The position numbers and the translations under genes were made by a program. Below the pieces are notes generated by a model. That model did not search any database, was not told where the DNA came from, and was given only the letters and a program-made list of their open reading frames with translations. Positions 11,976-22,856 of a DNA stretch of 64,000 nucleotides are shown one piece after another. Origin of the DNA: Mallotus nudiflorus (taxonomy: Eukaryota; Streptophyta; Magnoliopsida; Malpighiales; Euphorbiaceae); assembly GCA_947683625.1 (NCBI GenBank), contig CANTUR010000111.1:124001-188000 (forward strand), in the 5' to 3' direction. Position 1 is the first letter of the stretch, and each line of letters starts with the position of its first letter.

Positions 11976-13981
11976 CCAAACCTTTCCTAGTCTAGGTTAG
12001 TTAGTTTCAAGATAGTTCATAGGAAGCAAGTTCATGTGCAGTCTTTTATAGAAGCACACATTATTGGTATGTCCCTTGATCATGCAATATGAGCATTCAA
12101 TATTTGCAAAATTATTTATCCTAGGAGGATATGCATCCCTAATTTGTGAAGCATGCCTTTGTTGATGTTGTAGTATGTGTCTTTTAAAGTTCTTTCGAGT
12201 CATAATGTGAGACATGCATTGGTAATGATAATGTGTATTTGTCATATATCTAGGTGCATTATATACCTAGGTGCATTATGTTATGCAACATGCTTATGAG
12301 TATTGTGTCTAGTGTATATGTAAGCATGTTTAGGTTGTGTTTTCCTAAAATGATGCTTACCTCTTTGTGTTATATAAGGTTGAGTCTTACGAGACTTTCT
12401 CTGAGTGTTTGACATATAAGATCTTTTAGCTTTGAAAGCTTGAGTCTCATTATGTTTTGAGGTAGAAGGAGCAAAATTATTTAAGGCTTTAACAAAATTA
12501 ATATATGATGATGATGAGGAAGCTATTCCATTGGTATATCCAATTCCAAGTATATCTCTAAGGAATTATTTAGAGCCAAGAATGCTATTCAAAGATTCTT
12601 TTCCCTTCATGAGTTTCTTAATTGAAATTTTCAAATTTAAGACTTCCTTATAAAGCTTTTAATTATCATTATTTGCTTTCTTAAGTTGATCTTCCAAGGA
12701 ATTTTAAGTTTTCAAATCATTAGATAATTTATCATTTGATTTAACTAGATTAGAAAATTCATTTTTCAATTTTTTGAATTCCTTGGTTAGGCTAGATAAC
12801 TCATGTATATAATGCTTCTTCTTAGATAATAAGTTTTTGCATTTAAGCAAGAGTTTTGCTTACCATAGAGCTTTCAATATCATCATCATCATCAAAAGAA
12901 TAATTAGACATAGATGGTACCTATTTTTCACTTTTAAGAGCCATGAAACAAAGGTTGGCTACTTCTTATTTTTCCTCTTCTGTTTCTAATTTGGAGGAGT
13001 CATCCTAAGTTGCCTTATAAGCTCTCATTTTCTCTTTTGTTCCTTTGCACTTATTTTTGAGTTTGGGACACTCACTTTGGATGTGATCTTGTTTCTTGCA
13101 TTTATAGCAAGTAACATCTTTGGTTTTCTTTTTACATTCTCCTTCATACTTCTTATTGAAGTCTCTTATTCTTGATGAATGTTTCTTTTTCAAGAACTTC
13201 TTGAAGTTTTTAATGAGCATGGCAATTTCATCATCTTCATCACTTAGCCTTCAACATTTTATTTTTCACTATCATTTTATAAAGCTTTTAAGGTAATGCT
13301 CTTCTTCTTATCTTCCTTGTCTTCTTGCTCTTCACCTTTTTACTTAATTATTAGCTCATGTGTTAAGAGCTTTCTAATAAGTACGTCGGTAGAGAGAGTT
13401 AAGAGGTTTTAAGCTTCCTCAATTTATATAACTCAAGATTCCCAATCCTTCTTAAGTTGGATTCTTAGAATCTTATTATTTACTTCTTCATCGGAGAAAT
13501 GCTTTTCAAGTTTCTTGAGGATCATAATAAGAGTGTTGAGTCAATTTGTCATCTCTGTGATTGACTCATAAGGCTTCATCTTGAAAAGTTTGTATTCATA
13601 CATGTGAAGTTGAAACCTTCTTACTTATAACTTGCACATTGCCCTCATAATGATTTTCCAAGGTCTTCCATATTTCCTTGGCCGACATGTAATGTTGAAG
13701 CTTACCTCCTTCTTCATTTTCATAAAAGAGACTAGAGTGATCATCACCATTTTATTTTTATGATTTTCTTCCTTTTGCTAATTATTCTATTAACTCCTTG
13801 CTAAAGTAGTTACCACACGAATAATGGTAATTATAGGTGGTTCCTAACCTTTTAGGACAATATCCCAAAGTTTGATGGAATCACAATCAATGTATAGCTC
13901 CATTTTAAACTTCCAATAAGGATAGTCACTACCATCGGAGAATGGTTTAAGTGAAGAAATATTTTGTGATTCACTTCCCAT
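11976..13981 (-). pseudogene. Copia A gag
   Basis: The gag frame starts at ATG 13981 (MGSESQNISSLKPF...), 38 bases inside the primer site, and includes the gag N-domain signature DYPYWKFKMELYI and LWDIV. A first CCHC zinc knuckle is at about 13068-13109 (CYKCKKQDHIQSEC). Coiled, Lys/Asn/Leu-rich sequence runs from 12900 to 12550. A second CCHC knuckle, CSYCMIKGHTNNVC, is at about 12060-12105, upstream of the protease. Two knuckles flanking a linker is the arrangement of SIRE-type elements. There are several stops and frame breaks. Gag would form the cytoplasmic particle that carries the element RNA. Confidence 0.85.
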
Positions 13982-14018
13982 GATATTGTATTCTAGTAAT
14001 AAAGTTCTTAGAATTCAA

Positions 14019-14030
14019 GCTCTTATATTA
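14019..14030 (-). promoter_or_regulatory. Primer-binding site of copia A (initiator tRNA-Met type)
   Basis: The minus strand reads TAATATAAGAGC two bases inside the 5' LTR. It matches 9 of 12 bases of TGGTATCAGAGC, the site complementary to plant initiator tRNA-Met. The mismatches include two G-to-A changes and one C-to-A change. Confidence 0.7.
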
Positions 14031-14032
14031 AT

Positions 14033-16119
14033 TGAAAAAGCCTTAGAGGGGGTGGGGGTTGAATAGGGCTATTAAATAAAAAATGGAATTAAAAATAATT
14101 CTTTACAAGAATTGAAAGAATGTTGAGAACAAAGAATAAAGAACACAATGATTTAATGAGTTTGGATTCAGCAACAATCCTACATCTCCACTTAACTTAT
14201 CCCGAAGTTAGTATTTTCAATCGCCTACAATCTTATTCATAAGATTAAGATTACACAAAAGTTTTTATGGCTCACTTTTACAACCTTACAACATGCGTTT
14301 TCAAGGCTCACTTAAAAAACCAAATCCCAAGTGTTTCAATGCACAACACTTAACCTAATTCATTTAGAAATAAATCTCACTTCCCTACTGATATATCTCA
14401 TGATTTAAGATAAAGAGAAATTCTATTTTTAACACACAACCAACTCTCATAAGAGTTATAAACAAAGAGTGAATATTTGAGAGCTTGAGAGCTTTAATAA
14501 ATAATAAGATAAAGAATAACAATAAGAAAAAAATGTCTTATTTTCTGTTTAGCTCTAAAGGTATTTATATAGATAAAAACTAAAAAATATAGGTGTTGGA
14601 GGTGTAAATAATGGGTCCAACATCTATATTTTGAATTGAACATTTATAATTTTGAATTATTAAAAGTAATGCTATTAGACTACTCTGCATAGCTTGAAAT
14701 CGTGATTGGCTACTAAAGAAATTAGTATTTTCCTACACTTTCTCCATAGAAATTGTAGATATTTGACTTAAATTCCAATACGATTTTGAATCACCTTAAT
14801 TAGACTTTTGTAGCTCAAGATCTGTCTAAAATACTAATAGCTATGCAATCTAAGATACAAACTACTATCACATAACTATGCACGAGTTGAAGATGTGATT
14901 TTCTATTAGACACGTTAAAATTTGCCCACACTTTCTTCAGAAAAGTTATAGATATTTGACTCAGCTTTTCATATCATTTTGAATACCTCAATTGGACTTA
15001 TGTAGCTCAAGATATGTCCAAAATACCAATAAATGTGCAATTTAAAATGTAAACTACTATCAAATAGCTGTGTACAAGTTGAAACCATGATTTTATATTG
15101 GAGACAGTTGGATTTGACCATAATTTTCTTATAAAAGTTGTATATATTTGATTATCTCTCCATATCATTTTTAGTAACATCTATTGGACTTTTGTAGCTC
15201 AAGATATGTCTAAAATACTAAGAGATGTGCAATCTAAAATGTAGGTTACTATCAAACAACTGTACACAAGTTGAATCCATAATTTTATATTGGATACGTT
15301 TGTATTTGCCTATAGTTTCTTCATAAAATTTGTATATATTTGTCTTAGATTTCCATATCATTTTTAATAACCTCAAGTGGACTTCTGTAGCTCAAGATAT
15401 GTCCAAAATACTAAGATATGTGCAATTTAAAATGTAGACTACTGTTAAACAACTATGGACAAGTTGAAGCTGTGATTTTATATTGGATTTACCCATACTT
15501 TATTTATATAAGTTGTATATATTTGACTTAGCTTTCCATATCATTTTAAATCACCTCAATTGAACTTCTGTAGCTCAAGATATGTCCAAAATACTAAGAG
15601 TTATGCAATCCAAAATGTAGACTACTATTAGACAATTGTTATACAAGTTGAAACCGTAACTTTATATTGTAGACCTTTGAATTTTTCATATTTTCTACAT
15701 TAAATATTTAGATAATGGACTTAGCTTCCTATATCATTTTAAATCACCTTAATTGGGCTTCTGTAGCTCATGATATGTCTATGAAACTAAGAGTTGTGCA
15801 ATCTAAAATGGCAGCTGCATATGTTGATTTTAACTCAATATTTGCATACCCAAATGAAATAGGATTTTGAAAGTAAGCCCAATTCAGAAAGCTTAAAATA
15901 TTTACTTCAAATATGAAGAAAATAACTTTCTTATTATAAAGCTCTAAGGATGTCAAAAGCCTAGTTAAATCTTAGAGGTTGAATTAGCCCAAGATATTCA
16001 TACGTTATTTTAACTTCCAATAGAGTCTAAACTTATACACACTTAAAAAAATAAATTAAATGCTCAAAATGAATTTTGTTAAGATCAAAAATTAAGATTG
16101 ATTATTACTAAGGTCAATA
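14033..16119 (-). repeat. 5' LTR of copia A
   Basis: This 2087-bp LTR starts TGAAAAAGCC and ends GGTCAATA, which would be TG on the other strand but for one change. It is about 850 bp longer than the 3' LTR because of extra copies of the internal unit at 14640-15830. It would have supplied the promoter for the minus-strand transcript; no TATA box can be assigned with confidence. Confidence 0.88.
14640..15830. repeat. 190-bp tandem repeat inside the copia A 5' LTR
   Basis: About six head-to-tail units can be tracked by the landmark GACTT(C/T)TGTAGCTCAAGAT at about 14802, 14993, 15184, 15374, 15560 and 15753, giving a period of 186-193 bp. Each unit also carries a GTTGAA.CC.TGATTTT.TATTGGA block. 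Units have diverged by substitution and small indels. Confidence 0.9.
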
Positions 16120-16230
16120 GAACTACTACCACCAGAAGGACAACCACCATGAGACTTAGCATCCCTAGCATTTAAAATAGAAAAAAATTTCTTATTGTTT
16201 TCTTTGAATAACATTTTAGTTTCTTTAGAA
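16120..16230 (+). pseudogene. Element D frame resumed after copia A
   Basis: Starting in the right target copy GAACT (16120-16124), the frame reads LLPPEGQPP, a TGA stop, then DLASLAFKIEKNF. Together with the Ala-Val-Glu-Glu that ends at 2639 it forms a continuous reading frame, which shows that the copia landed inside D's coding region. It is the gag/pol linker or N-terminal pol; I could not assign a domain. Confidence 0.65.
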
Positions 16231-16712
16231 CTTTTGTTTTATTGGTCGATGATATGAATTTTGATCATGCTTACTTATGTAATGTACATCCTGATGGTAC
16301 TATGCATTGTGATATTGATCATTTATGCTTGTTTGACATAAATTCAATTTAATTAGATTCATTCAACATGGTCACAAATGAAAATTAAAAGAACATTCAT
16401 ATATCATATGATAACTTCTAAAGAGTAAAAAAATAAAGAGAAAGAACAAATTAAGAGAAAAAGAAAGAAAAAAAGAATAATAAGGCAAAAATTAGAGAGA
16501 AAAAATTCAGGATTGGCTAATAACAGGAGTTGTATCATGTGATATAGTGAATGTACTCATTTTTGCCCTAATGAATGAATAAAATTGAATTTTAAATTTT
16601 TATTAAACATGCATATACGATGAATATCACAATGCATAGTACCATCAAGATGCAAATTACATAAGTAAGCATGATCAGAATTCATACTATCGATTAATAA
16701 GACAAAAAATTA
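16231..16712. repeat. Long imperfect inverted repeat in element D
   Basis: The left arm, about 16231-16375, is matched in reverse complement by about 16562-16712. The best block is 76 bp: 16241-16316 against 16623-16698, with only a handful of mismatches. The arms enclose a purine-rich loop of about 185 bp (AAAGAGAAAGAAC-type). The left arm remains open as a frame containing DDMNFDHAYLCNVHPDG, so the inverted duplicate looks like a copied coding piece and not a classical MITE. No target duplication was found. Confidence 0.8.
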
Positions 16713-17104
16713 GAATTTCATGTTGACCTTTTTATATGCTACACAGTAGCTATAACATAATTTCAAAATCACTTAGTTATATGCTACACGGTAGCTATAA
16801 CTCAAATTTTCAAAGTCATAATTTGCTAGACACTACACATTAGTTATAGTATATTTTTGCTAAACATTCTATAAGAAATATAGCGAAACTTTTAGTCATA
16901 ATTACTAGACATTCCATAGGAACTATAGTGCAATTAGCTAGACACTACATAGTAGTAATAGCATATTTTTGCCAAACATCCCTTTAAAAATATAGTGAAA
17001 ATCACATCACTAGATGTCCACAGGGAATTTAGTGAAAATCATGATCACTAGATGTCTTATAGGGAATTTAATGAAAATCATTTGCTAAACGTCCCATAGG
17101 GAAT
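16713..17104 (+). repeat. Degenerate short repeats before the 91-bp array
   Basis: Irregular repeats of GCTA(C/G)AC...GTAGCTATA and TAGA(C/T)(A/G)(C/T)CC(A/C)(C/T)AGGGAA(T/C)(A/T)TA blocks, spaced about 40-65 bp apart, lead into the more regular array. They share the AACTATAG core with it and appear to be older or diverged units. Confidence 0.6.
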
Positions 17105-17900
17105 ATAGCAAAATCCATTGAACGTAGTGTCAAGTGCTATTCATTGAACATAGTGATAGCATCATTGTTATATGTTCCATTGAAACTATAACCTATTTTC
17201 AAAATTCAATAAATATAGTGTCAACCACTAGTCACTAAACATAATGATAGCATCACCGCTATATGTTCCACCGAAACTATAGCTTGTTTTCAAAATACAT
17301 TGAACACCATGTCAATTGCTATTCATTGAACACAGTGATAGCATCACCACTATATGTTCCGTTAGAACTATAGTCTATTTTCAAAATGCACTGAACACAG
17401 TGTCAACTGTTATTCACTAAACACAGTGATAGTATCATTGCTAAATGTTTCATCAGAACTATTCTATTTTCAAAATGCATTAAACACAGTGTCAACTGTT
17501 ATTAATTGAACATAGTGATAGCATCACCACTATATGTTCCACCAGAACTATAGCTTATTTTGAAAATGCACTTAACATAGTGTTAACTGCTATTCAATGA
17601 ACATTGTGATAGCATCATCACTATATGTTCCACCAAAACTATAATTTATTTTCAAAATGCACTAAACATAGTGTCAAATGTTATTCACTGAACATAGTGA
17701 TAGCATCACCACTATATGTTCCACCAAAACTATAGCTTGTTTTCAAAATGCATTGAACGTAGTGTTAATTACTATTCACTAAACATAGTGATAGCAATAA
17801 TGCTATATGTTCCATCGGGACTAGAGCCTATTTTTAAACTACACTGAACACAGTGTCAATCATTAATCACAGTGATAGCATCACAACTAAAAAATTCCAT
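17105..17900 (+). repeat. 91-bp tandem array in the 3' untranslated region of element D
   Basis: About nine head-to-tail units can be tracked by AGTGATAGCATC-type landmarks near 17152, 17243, 17335, 17425, 17515, 17606, 17697, 17788 and 17871. Each unit has two related halves, TGAACA(T/C)AGTGATAGCATC and TGAACACAGTGTCAA, which are partly complementary. The array ends about 150 bp before the 3' LTR. Tandem repeats directly upstream of the 3' LTR are a known hallmark of Ogre/Tat elements and a source of satellites. Confidence 0.9.
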
Positions 17901-18054
17901 AGGAATTCTATTATTTCGTAAATTTTATTCAACACTGCATAGTATTTTGCATAGTCATGGCACATAGGTAAGTTTTTTTACTCTTAGCTTTGAAATTGTG
18001 TGCTTATTCACTTTGTTGTAATTTTTCAAGGAAACAGTGACAAAGGCAGGCAAC

Positions 18055-20162
18055 TGTAAGCACCCAATTTTGGGATAGTTGAGTGTGGATACGGCAGAGG
18101 ACTCCAATGATGAAAATTTATTACAAATAGGTCTATAGATATTGATTTTTTTTCAATCTGAAGGATTAATTACAATCTTTTTAAGGACTTAATTGTAATA
18201 TTTTCTTTAGGGACCTAATTGAAAAAAAAATTATTCTTTTAGGGGTCTTTTTGTAGTTACAAAAAAAAGATTACCGATTAGAATTACATATTTCCCATTT
18301 GAAATATGTAATTTTGTTCAGAAATATACAATTCCAATCATAATTGTATTATTCCCATCGGTAGAGTTTTTATTTTTTAAGAAAAATTCATTTACTTAAT
18401 TTTTAATTTGTTAAAAAATAATAAATAAATAATTTTGATAAATAATTCAATTATCCTCTTTTACGTGTTTTTTTGGTGTTTTGTTTTGAATTTAGATTAC
18501 ATTATAAAAAAAATTAAAAATAACAATTATGATTTATTAGGAGCTGAGACTCTTGAGACTAGGAGGAATTTTTTTTTAAAAAAAAAGTAGACCATGCTTT
18601 AGACAAGGGGGAAGGCTATTGATAAAAAATAGGGGAAAAAGAGAGAGAGCAGAAAACTTTTAAGGAAAAAAAATTATGCATTGTTCTTAAGTTTCTTAAA
18701 GAACACAATTAAGCTTGAGAAAAAAAAAACTACTAACTTATTCAAACAGTGAATCAATCAGACTCTGAGGAGCAAATCAATCATGCATTGCACCAAACCT
18801 CATCCCTTTTCTTTTCTTGTTTTTTTTTATTTATTTTTATTCAATTTTTTATTATCTCTTTTTCTTTAGTCTTTTCTTTTATTATAATCATTTTTTTCTA
18901 TTGTTTTGTTTCTTTATTGATGATAATAGGAATGCTCTAAGCCATGAAGATATGATTGAATGGAAAAAATGCCCTTGAAGGTCCATGGATTTAATCTAGT
19001 TATGATTTTCACATAGATTTTAGGGTTCTTACTTTTCATTATTTTGTATTTTTTATTTATTTGGTTTTATTAGGCTATATATTTAATTATTTTTTCGTTC
19101 TCTATACGTAGGAATTGTAATAGCCCTAATAATGAGAATAGTGAATATTTACTTTTCTGTATTAAAATTAACTAGTAATTAGGTTTATTTGGTAAAACCT
19201 AAATTAAAATCAATGGTGGGTTTAGTTAATTTAGGTTGCCTGAAATCAAATTAGGTTTTTTAGAAGAAATAATTTTAATTCCTTATTCGATCTTTGTATT
19301 TAATTGTTTTGTTGTTTTTTTTTTTATGTTTTTGGGTTTTCCTTTTTTTTTTTTCATTTTAGGCCCCAAGCCCACGTTTGGCTTTAGATCATTAATTAAT
19401 AATAGGCTTAAAATTTTTTTTTAAGTTTAATTAACTTTAAAATTTAGGCCCATTTAGATTAATTTAAACTTGGGCCCACCTTAATTTAATTAAAATTTGT
19501 TAGACTTAACTCAGTCCATTAAAGTATTTCCTTTAAAATAAATAGATTTATGATCATTTCATTTAAATTAAATTAAATTAAAATTAGGCCCACCAATCCA
19601 TCCAATTGAATTCAAATTAATTGTCCATAAAATCAATAGATTTAGGCTCACTTTTTAGAATTAAAATAAGTAGACTTAGGCTCATTAATTAAAATGTAGG
19701 CCCACCTTTAACTTTATTTCACTTGTAAATAAAATGCAGACTTAGCTCACTTAAATTAACTTTAATATAGATTAGACAAATTTAGGGACATTGCGATCTA
19801 TGTGAATGCATTATTTATGTGCTATTTCATGACTAGTTGCCTTTGGAGTTAGATGTATGCTAAATTAGGGTTTATATGAAATTGGCTATAAATGGGGACT
19901 AATTTAGTAATTGATAAGGTAATTCTAAATGAACAAGATTGAAAGAAGTTAGTATTCCATATCTAGAATCTCCTGGTTATGGTGCTAACTCTCTTTTAAA
20001 GAATCGAGTTACCACCACCTTGGAATTGTCCTAATTATTATCCTGGGTAGCGACTCCTCATCTCCACACTATGTCTTTGTGATATAGTAGTGTATTTTTT
20101 ATAACCCTGAGCTCAAACAGTGTTGCAGTTGCTAAAATCTTGGACGTGCCCCACCATCTACA
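18055..20162 (+). repeat. 3' LTR of gypsy element D
   Basis: This 2108-bp LTR reads TGTAAGCACC...CACCATCTACA and matches the solo LTR 4153-6245 in opposite orientation. The purine-rich GACAAAGGCAGGCAAC directly before it is a plausible polypurine tract. At about 18275-18365 it carries a hairpin-forming module (arms TACATATTTC and GAAATATGTA) where the solo LTR has a different one. The base after the LTR begins ACTAT; there is no matching GCAAC/ACTAT duplication across 18055-20162, which fits this being the 3' LTR of a longer element and not a second solo LTR. The short low-complexity frames inside (18749-18940, 19236-19424) are not genes. Confidence 0.85.
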
Positions 20163-20574
20163 ACTATATCCACATTTAGTAAAACAGGAATGATGAGAGA
20201 TCACTAAAAGTGGGAAGATTGGATTTAAGAGATAAAAAGGATGAGATAGAGCATAAAACACACTCATCAAAGTAAATAAAAGAAAAAATATTATGAAATG
20301 AAGTGTAAAATACATTCATAACCAATTTTTTTTTCTCCTAAGGTTATGTTCATCCAATTTCAAATAAGTTATATGTTTGGGTTATGATTAGTAAATTGTT
20401 CATATATGATGTACTTTTGTCTAATTATCTTCTTTAGTACACATTTTTCAATCTTGGTGTTGTTGACTTGCATATCTTCGAAATTGTAACTCTTTAGTTG
20501 TAGTTGAGCTAGTGTTTAAATGTTTAAATCTGATTTTTGCTTGAGGACAAGCAAAGCTTTAGTGTGACAGAATT
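20163..20574 (+). mobile_element. 3' internal end of gypsy element E
   Basis: The motif TGCTTGAGGACAAGCAAAGC at 20538-20557, followed by AGTGTGACAGAATTT, is the very conserved stretch that precedes the 3' LTR in many plant gypsy elements (usually ending in a GGGGGAATT polypurine tract, here mutated). The rest is noncoding AT-rich DNA. Element E is cut on its left by element D. Confidence 0.65.
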
Positions 20575-21656
20575 TATTGAGTGTAATTTTAAACATGTCC
20601 TTTAATTGAATTTTAATGAATTTTGAATAAATAGTTAGTAAATTAGGAAGAAATTAAGTTTAATTAGGCATTTTTTTAAGTTGGACCTTCATTTGAGTTT
20701 CCTATTAATTTTGGGTTATTTAGGAGTTTTTAATTGATTACTAGATCTTGTATAGAGAAAACTTCCTTTTTGAGAATTCAAGTGCAAGTAGGTTTACCAA
20801 AAGACCTTGCTTATAAAAGGGTATACAAGAGAGCTATTCAGAGACATCCAATTCCATTATATTCACTTTTAAAAGACACAAATAAGTAATTAACGAAGAT
20901 TGAAGGAGTTGTGCAAAATTCAAGAGCAACAATCATTATTTCTTCTTCTTCATCATTAATGCTTTTTATTATGTTTGTGTTCATTGCCACAACCATGTGT
21001 GGCTAAACTCTTTTTAGGGTTTGAATTTATGTAACTAGTCTATTACTTGTTTAGATCCTTGTTTCCTTTTAATAAATTAATTTTTAGTCAATTTTATAGG
21101 TTGCTTTTAGTTGTTATTGTATTTGATTTTAGGCCTGATTAAATACTTGTTTTGGGTAAATTAGAGACAATGAAAGTTGCATGATTTGTCAGCTCACAGA
21201 CTTGAAAAACTTAGGAACCTCGATCATGAAAGTAGAAGAATCCTTTAGGGAGTAATCAATCACTAAGGAACTTAATGAACCTTAGTTAATTAACATGACA
21301 ATGAAAATAGGCTATAATTAACTTTGGAATTCTTAGATGAACTCGAAAGGGACTTTAGATAATTTAAGTGGTTTACCCTTGACTGAGTTAACTAGTTGAA
21401 TTGTGAAAAGATCCTATAATCCAAGTAATAGTATAGTGAAGAAAATTCAGGCTCTAGGTTTTTAATTATTGAATTTTAAAGGAATTATTTTAGGTTTATT
21501 TTTTTTATTTTTGGTAGTTGATTTATTATTTCATTTTAATTATTCTACTTTGTTTGCCTGTGGAAATGCAATTCGAGCTATTATTTGGTATCAATATACT
21601 CATACTCACTCTTTACTACTTTTTGCAAATCGTGCACTTATGGAAATTACCGAACA
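20575..21656 (+). repeat. Probable 3' LTR of element E
   Basis: The LTR is inferred to start at TATTGAGTGTAA (a decayed TGATGAGTG) right after the polypurine region. It contains the usual GGCTAAACTCTTTTTAGGGTTTG and CTAGTCTATTACTTG blocks and ends near ACTTATGGAAATTACCGAACA. Its right boundary is uncertain because no target duplication survives. Confidence 0.5.
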
Positions 21657-21926
21657 AAACCCAGGTTCCAAATTGGACCTTTCACCAAAATATATATATC
21701 CATACATATTTCACGTTCACATATGAGCATTTATATTTTTTTTGTCTTGTGAAAATAAATCAACTAATAAATAAGTAATTTCAACCTCATTTATTGGTGG
21801 TATATTGAATTTTTATAATAAAAAAATAAGTAATCTTAACATTAATAAATTATACAATAAAAATAGTTCTCTCTAAATTATGTAAAAATTATTTTTTTTA
21901 AAAAAAATTAATGATAAAAAAATTTA
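21657..21926. other. AT-rich spacer
   Basis: No open frame, repeat or RNA gene is recognised. It contains short AT runs (TATATATAT near 21690) only. Confidence 0.5.
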
Positions 21927-22269
21927 GGATAAGTACAAAAAGACCCTATAGTTTAGTGCTTTTTCATTTATAGGTCTATGATATTTTTTTGTGACATTTC
22001 AATCACCTTTGATATTTTTCATTAGCAAAAATAGGCCAAATTCATTAACACCATTAACTATAATGATATGGATGTCAATGTGTTGATGTGGATGTCCACG
22101 GCATGCTGACATGAATGCTAATATGAATATCCTAGTCAACATCTGCATCATCACAATTAATGATGTTACTGAATTTGGTATGCACAAGGTACTAAAATGT
22201 CACAAAAATAAACCATAGGTTCAAAGGTGAAGAAATATTAAACTACTGGGTATTTTTTGTATTTATCCC
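21927..22269. mobile_element. 343-bp MITE with about 75-bp terminal inverted repeats
   Basis: The left end reads GGATAAGTACAAAAAGACCC and the right end, in reverse complement, GGGATAAATACAAAAAATAC. The similarity continues for about 75 bp to a shared TTTTTGTGACATTT on each side. It has no coding capacity. A target duplication cannot be defined with confidence. It would need transposase from elsewhere. Confidence 0.85.
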
Positions 22270-22856
22270 ATTATAATATGTTAGGTTGTTAGATTGATAA
22301 ATTATTAAAACATATTTTTAAGATGTAACTATTATTTTGTAAATTATGATTTTTGGATTAATTATAATTTTAGATGTATAAAGATTAATACAATAAGACA
22401 TTACACTGGCATAATGGTTTTTCACACATTGAGTTGTGACTTGTGAGAACTGTGGAGAATTTAATTTCAAGTTCCACTACCCACTAATAATATTGATGAG
22501 ATTGTAAGGAATAATAGAATAAAAATATAGGTTCTACACAAGTTGAATGAATTCATTAAAGCCTAATATTGGGTTATTTCAAACATATAATTATTTTAGT
22601 ATATCTATTATTTTTACATTCATGTGGCACAACTAAATTCTTTTCTATTTTTTATAATATATTATCTACATGATCATTAAATTATATATATGTATATATA
22701 TACACATATTTTGAGATTTTGTTCTATGACAATTATGAATAATGAAGTAAAAGAATAAGGAAATGCTTACCTTTATTTTATAGCTTATGATACACTTAAC
22801 ATTCAATATATATATATAAACTAACATTAAATACTCATAGGATTTTTTTCAATACT
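22270..22856. other. AT-rich spacer downstream of the hAT pseudogene
   Basis: I see nothing identifiable here beyond AT-rich DNA with short TATATA runs (near 22690 and 22805). It may include the 3' end of the hAT-like element, but no terminal inverted repeat was found. Confidence 0.4.

Larger units (their letters stand above)
2640..16119 (-). mobile_element. Copia element A (SIRE-like), full length with two nested solo LTRs
   Basis: This is a Ty1/copia retrotransposon on the minus strand. In transcription order it has a 5' LTR (14033-16119), a primer site (14019-14030), gag from 13981, protease, integrase, RT and RNase H ending at 7206, a noncoding 3' region, a polypurine tract and a 3' LTR (2640-3876). 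Two solo LTRs of gypsy families have been inserted at 4153-6245 and 8477-10141; without them the element is about 9.7 kb. It has multiple stops and frameshifts. The SIRE-like placement rests on the two zinc knuckles of gag, the RT/RNase H motifs, and the long gap between pol and the 3' LTR. The env-position frame found in copia B is missing here. Confidence 0.85.
1123..20162 (+). mobile_element. Gypsy element D (Tat-type), deleted and interrupted
   Basis: This is the remnant of a Ty3/gypsy element on the + strand. Its gag lies at 1123-2639, a short continuation of the same frame at 16120-16230, a tandem-repeat 3' untranslated region at about 16710-17900, and a 2108-bp 3' LTR at 18055-20162. 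Copia A (2640-16119) separates the halves, and the reading frame passes from a Val-Glu-Glu just before the insertion to Leu-Leu-Pro-Pro-Glu-Gly just after it. Nearly all of pol is missing. The 5' LTR is outside the window. The Tat assignment comes from the gag zinc-finger region and from the repeat-rich region before the 3' LTR, as is known for Ogre/Tat elements. Confidence 0.65.

Noticed and set aside
17105..17900. CRISPR-like array
   Set aside because: The repeats are contiguous 91-bp tandem units without unique spacers, in plant DNA.
18055..20162. A second solo LTR of family D
   Set aside because: The flanking pentamers (GCAAC left, ACTAT right) do not match, and a polypurine-like tract and 3' UTR tandem repeats precede it, so it is better explained as the 3' LTR of element D.
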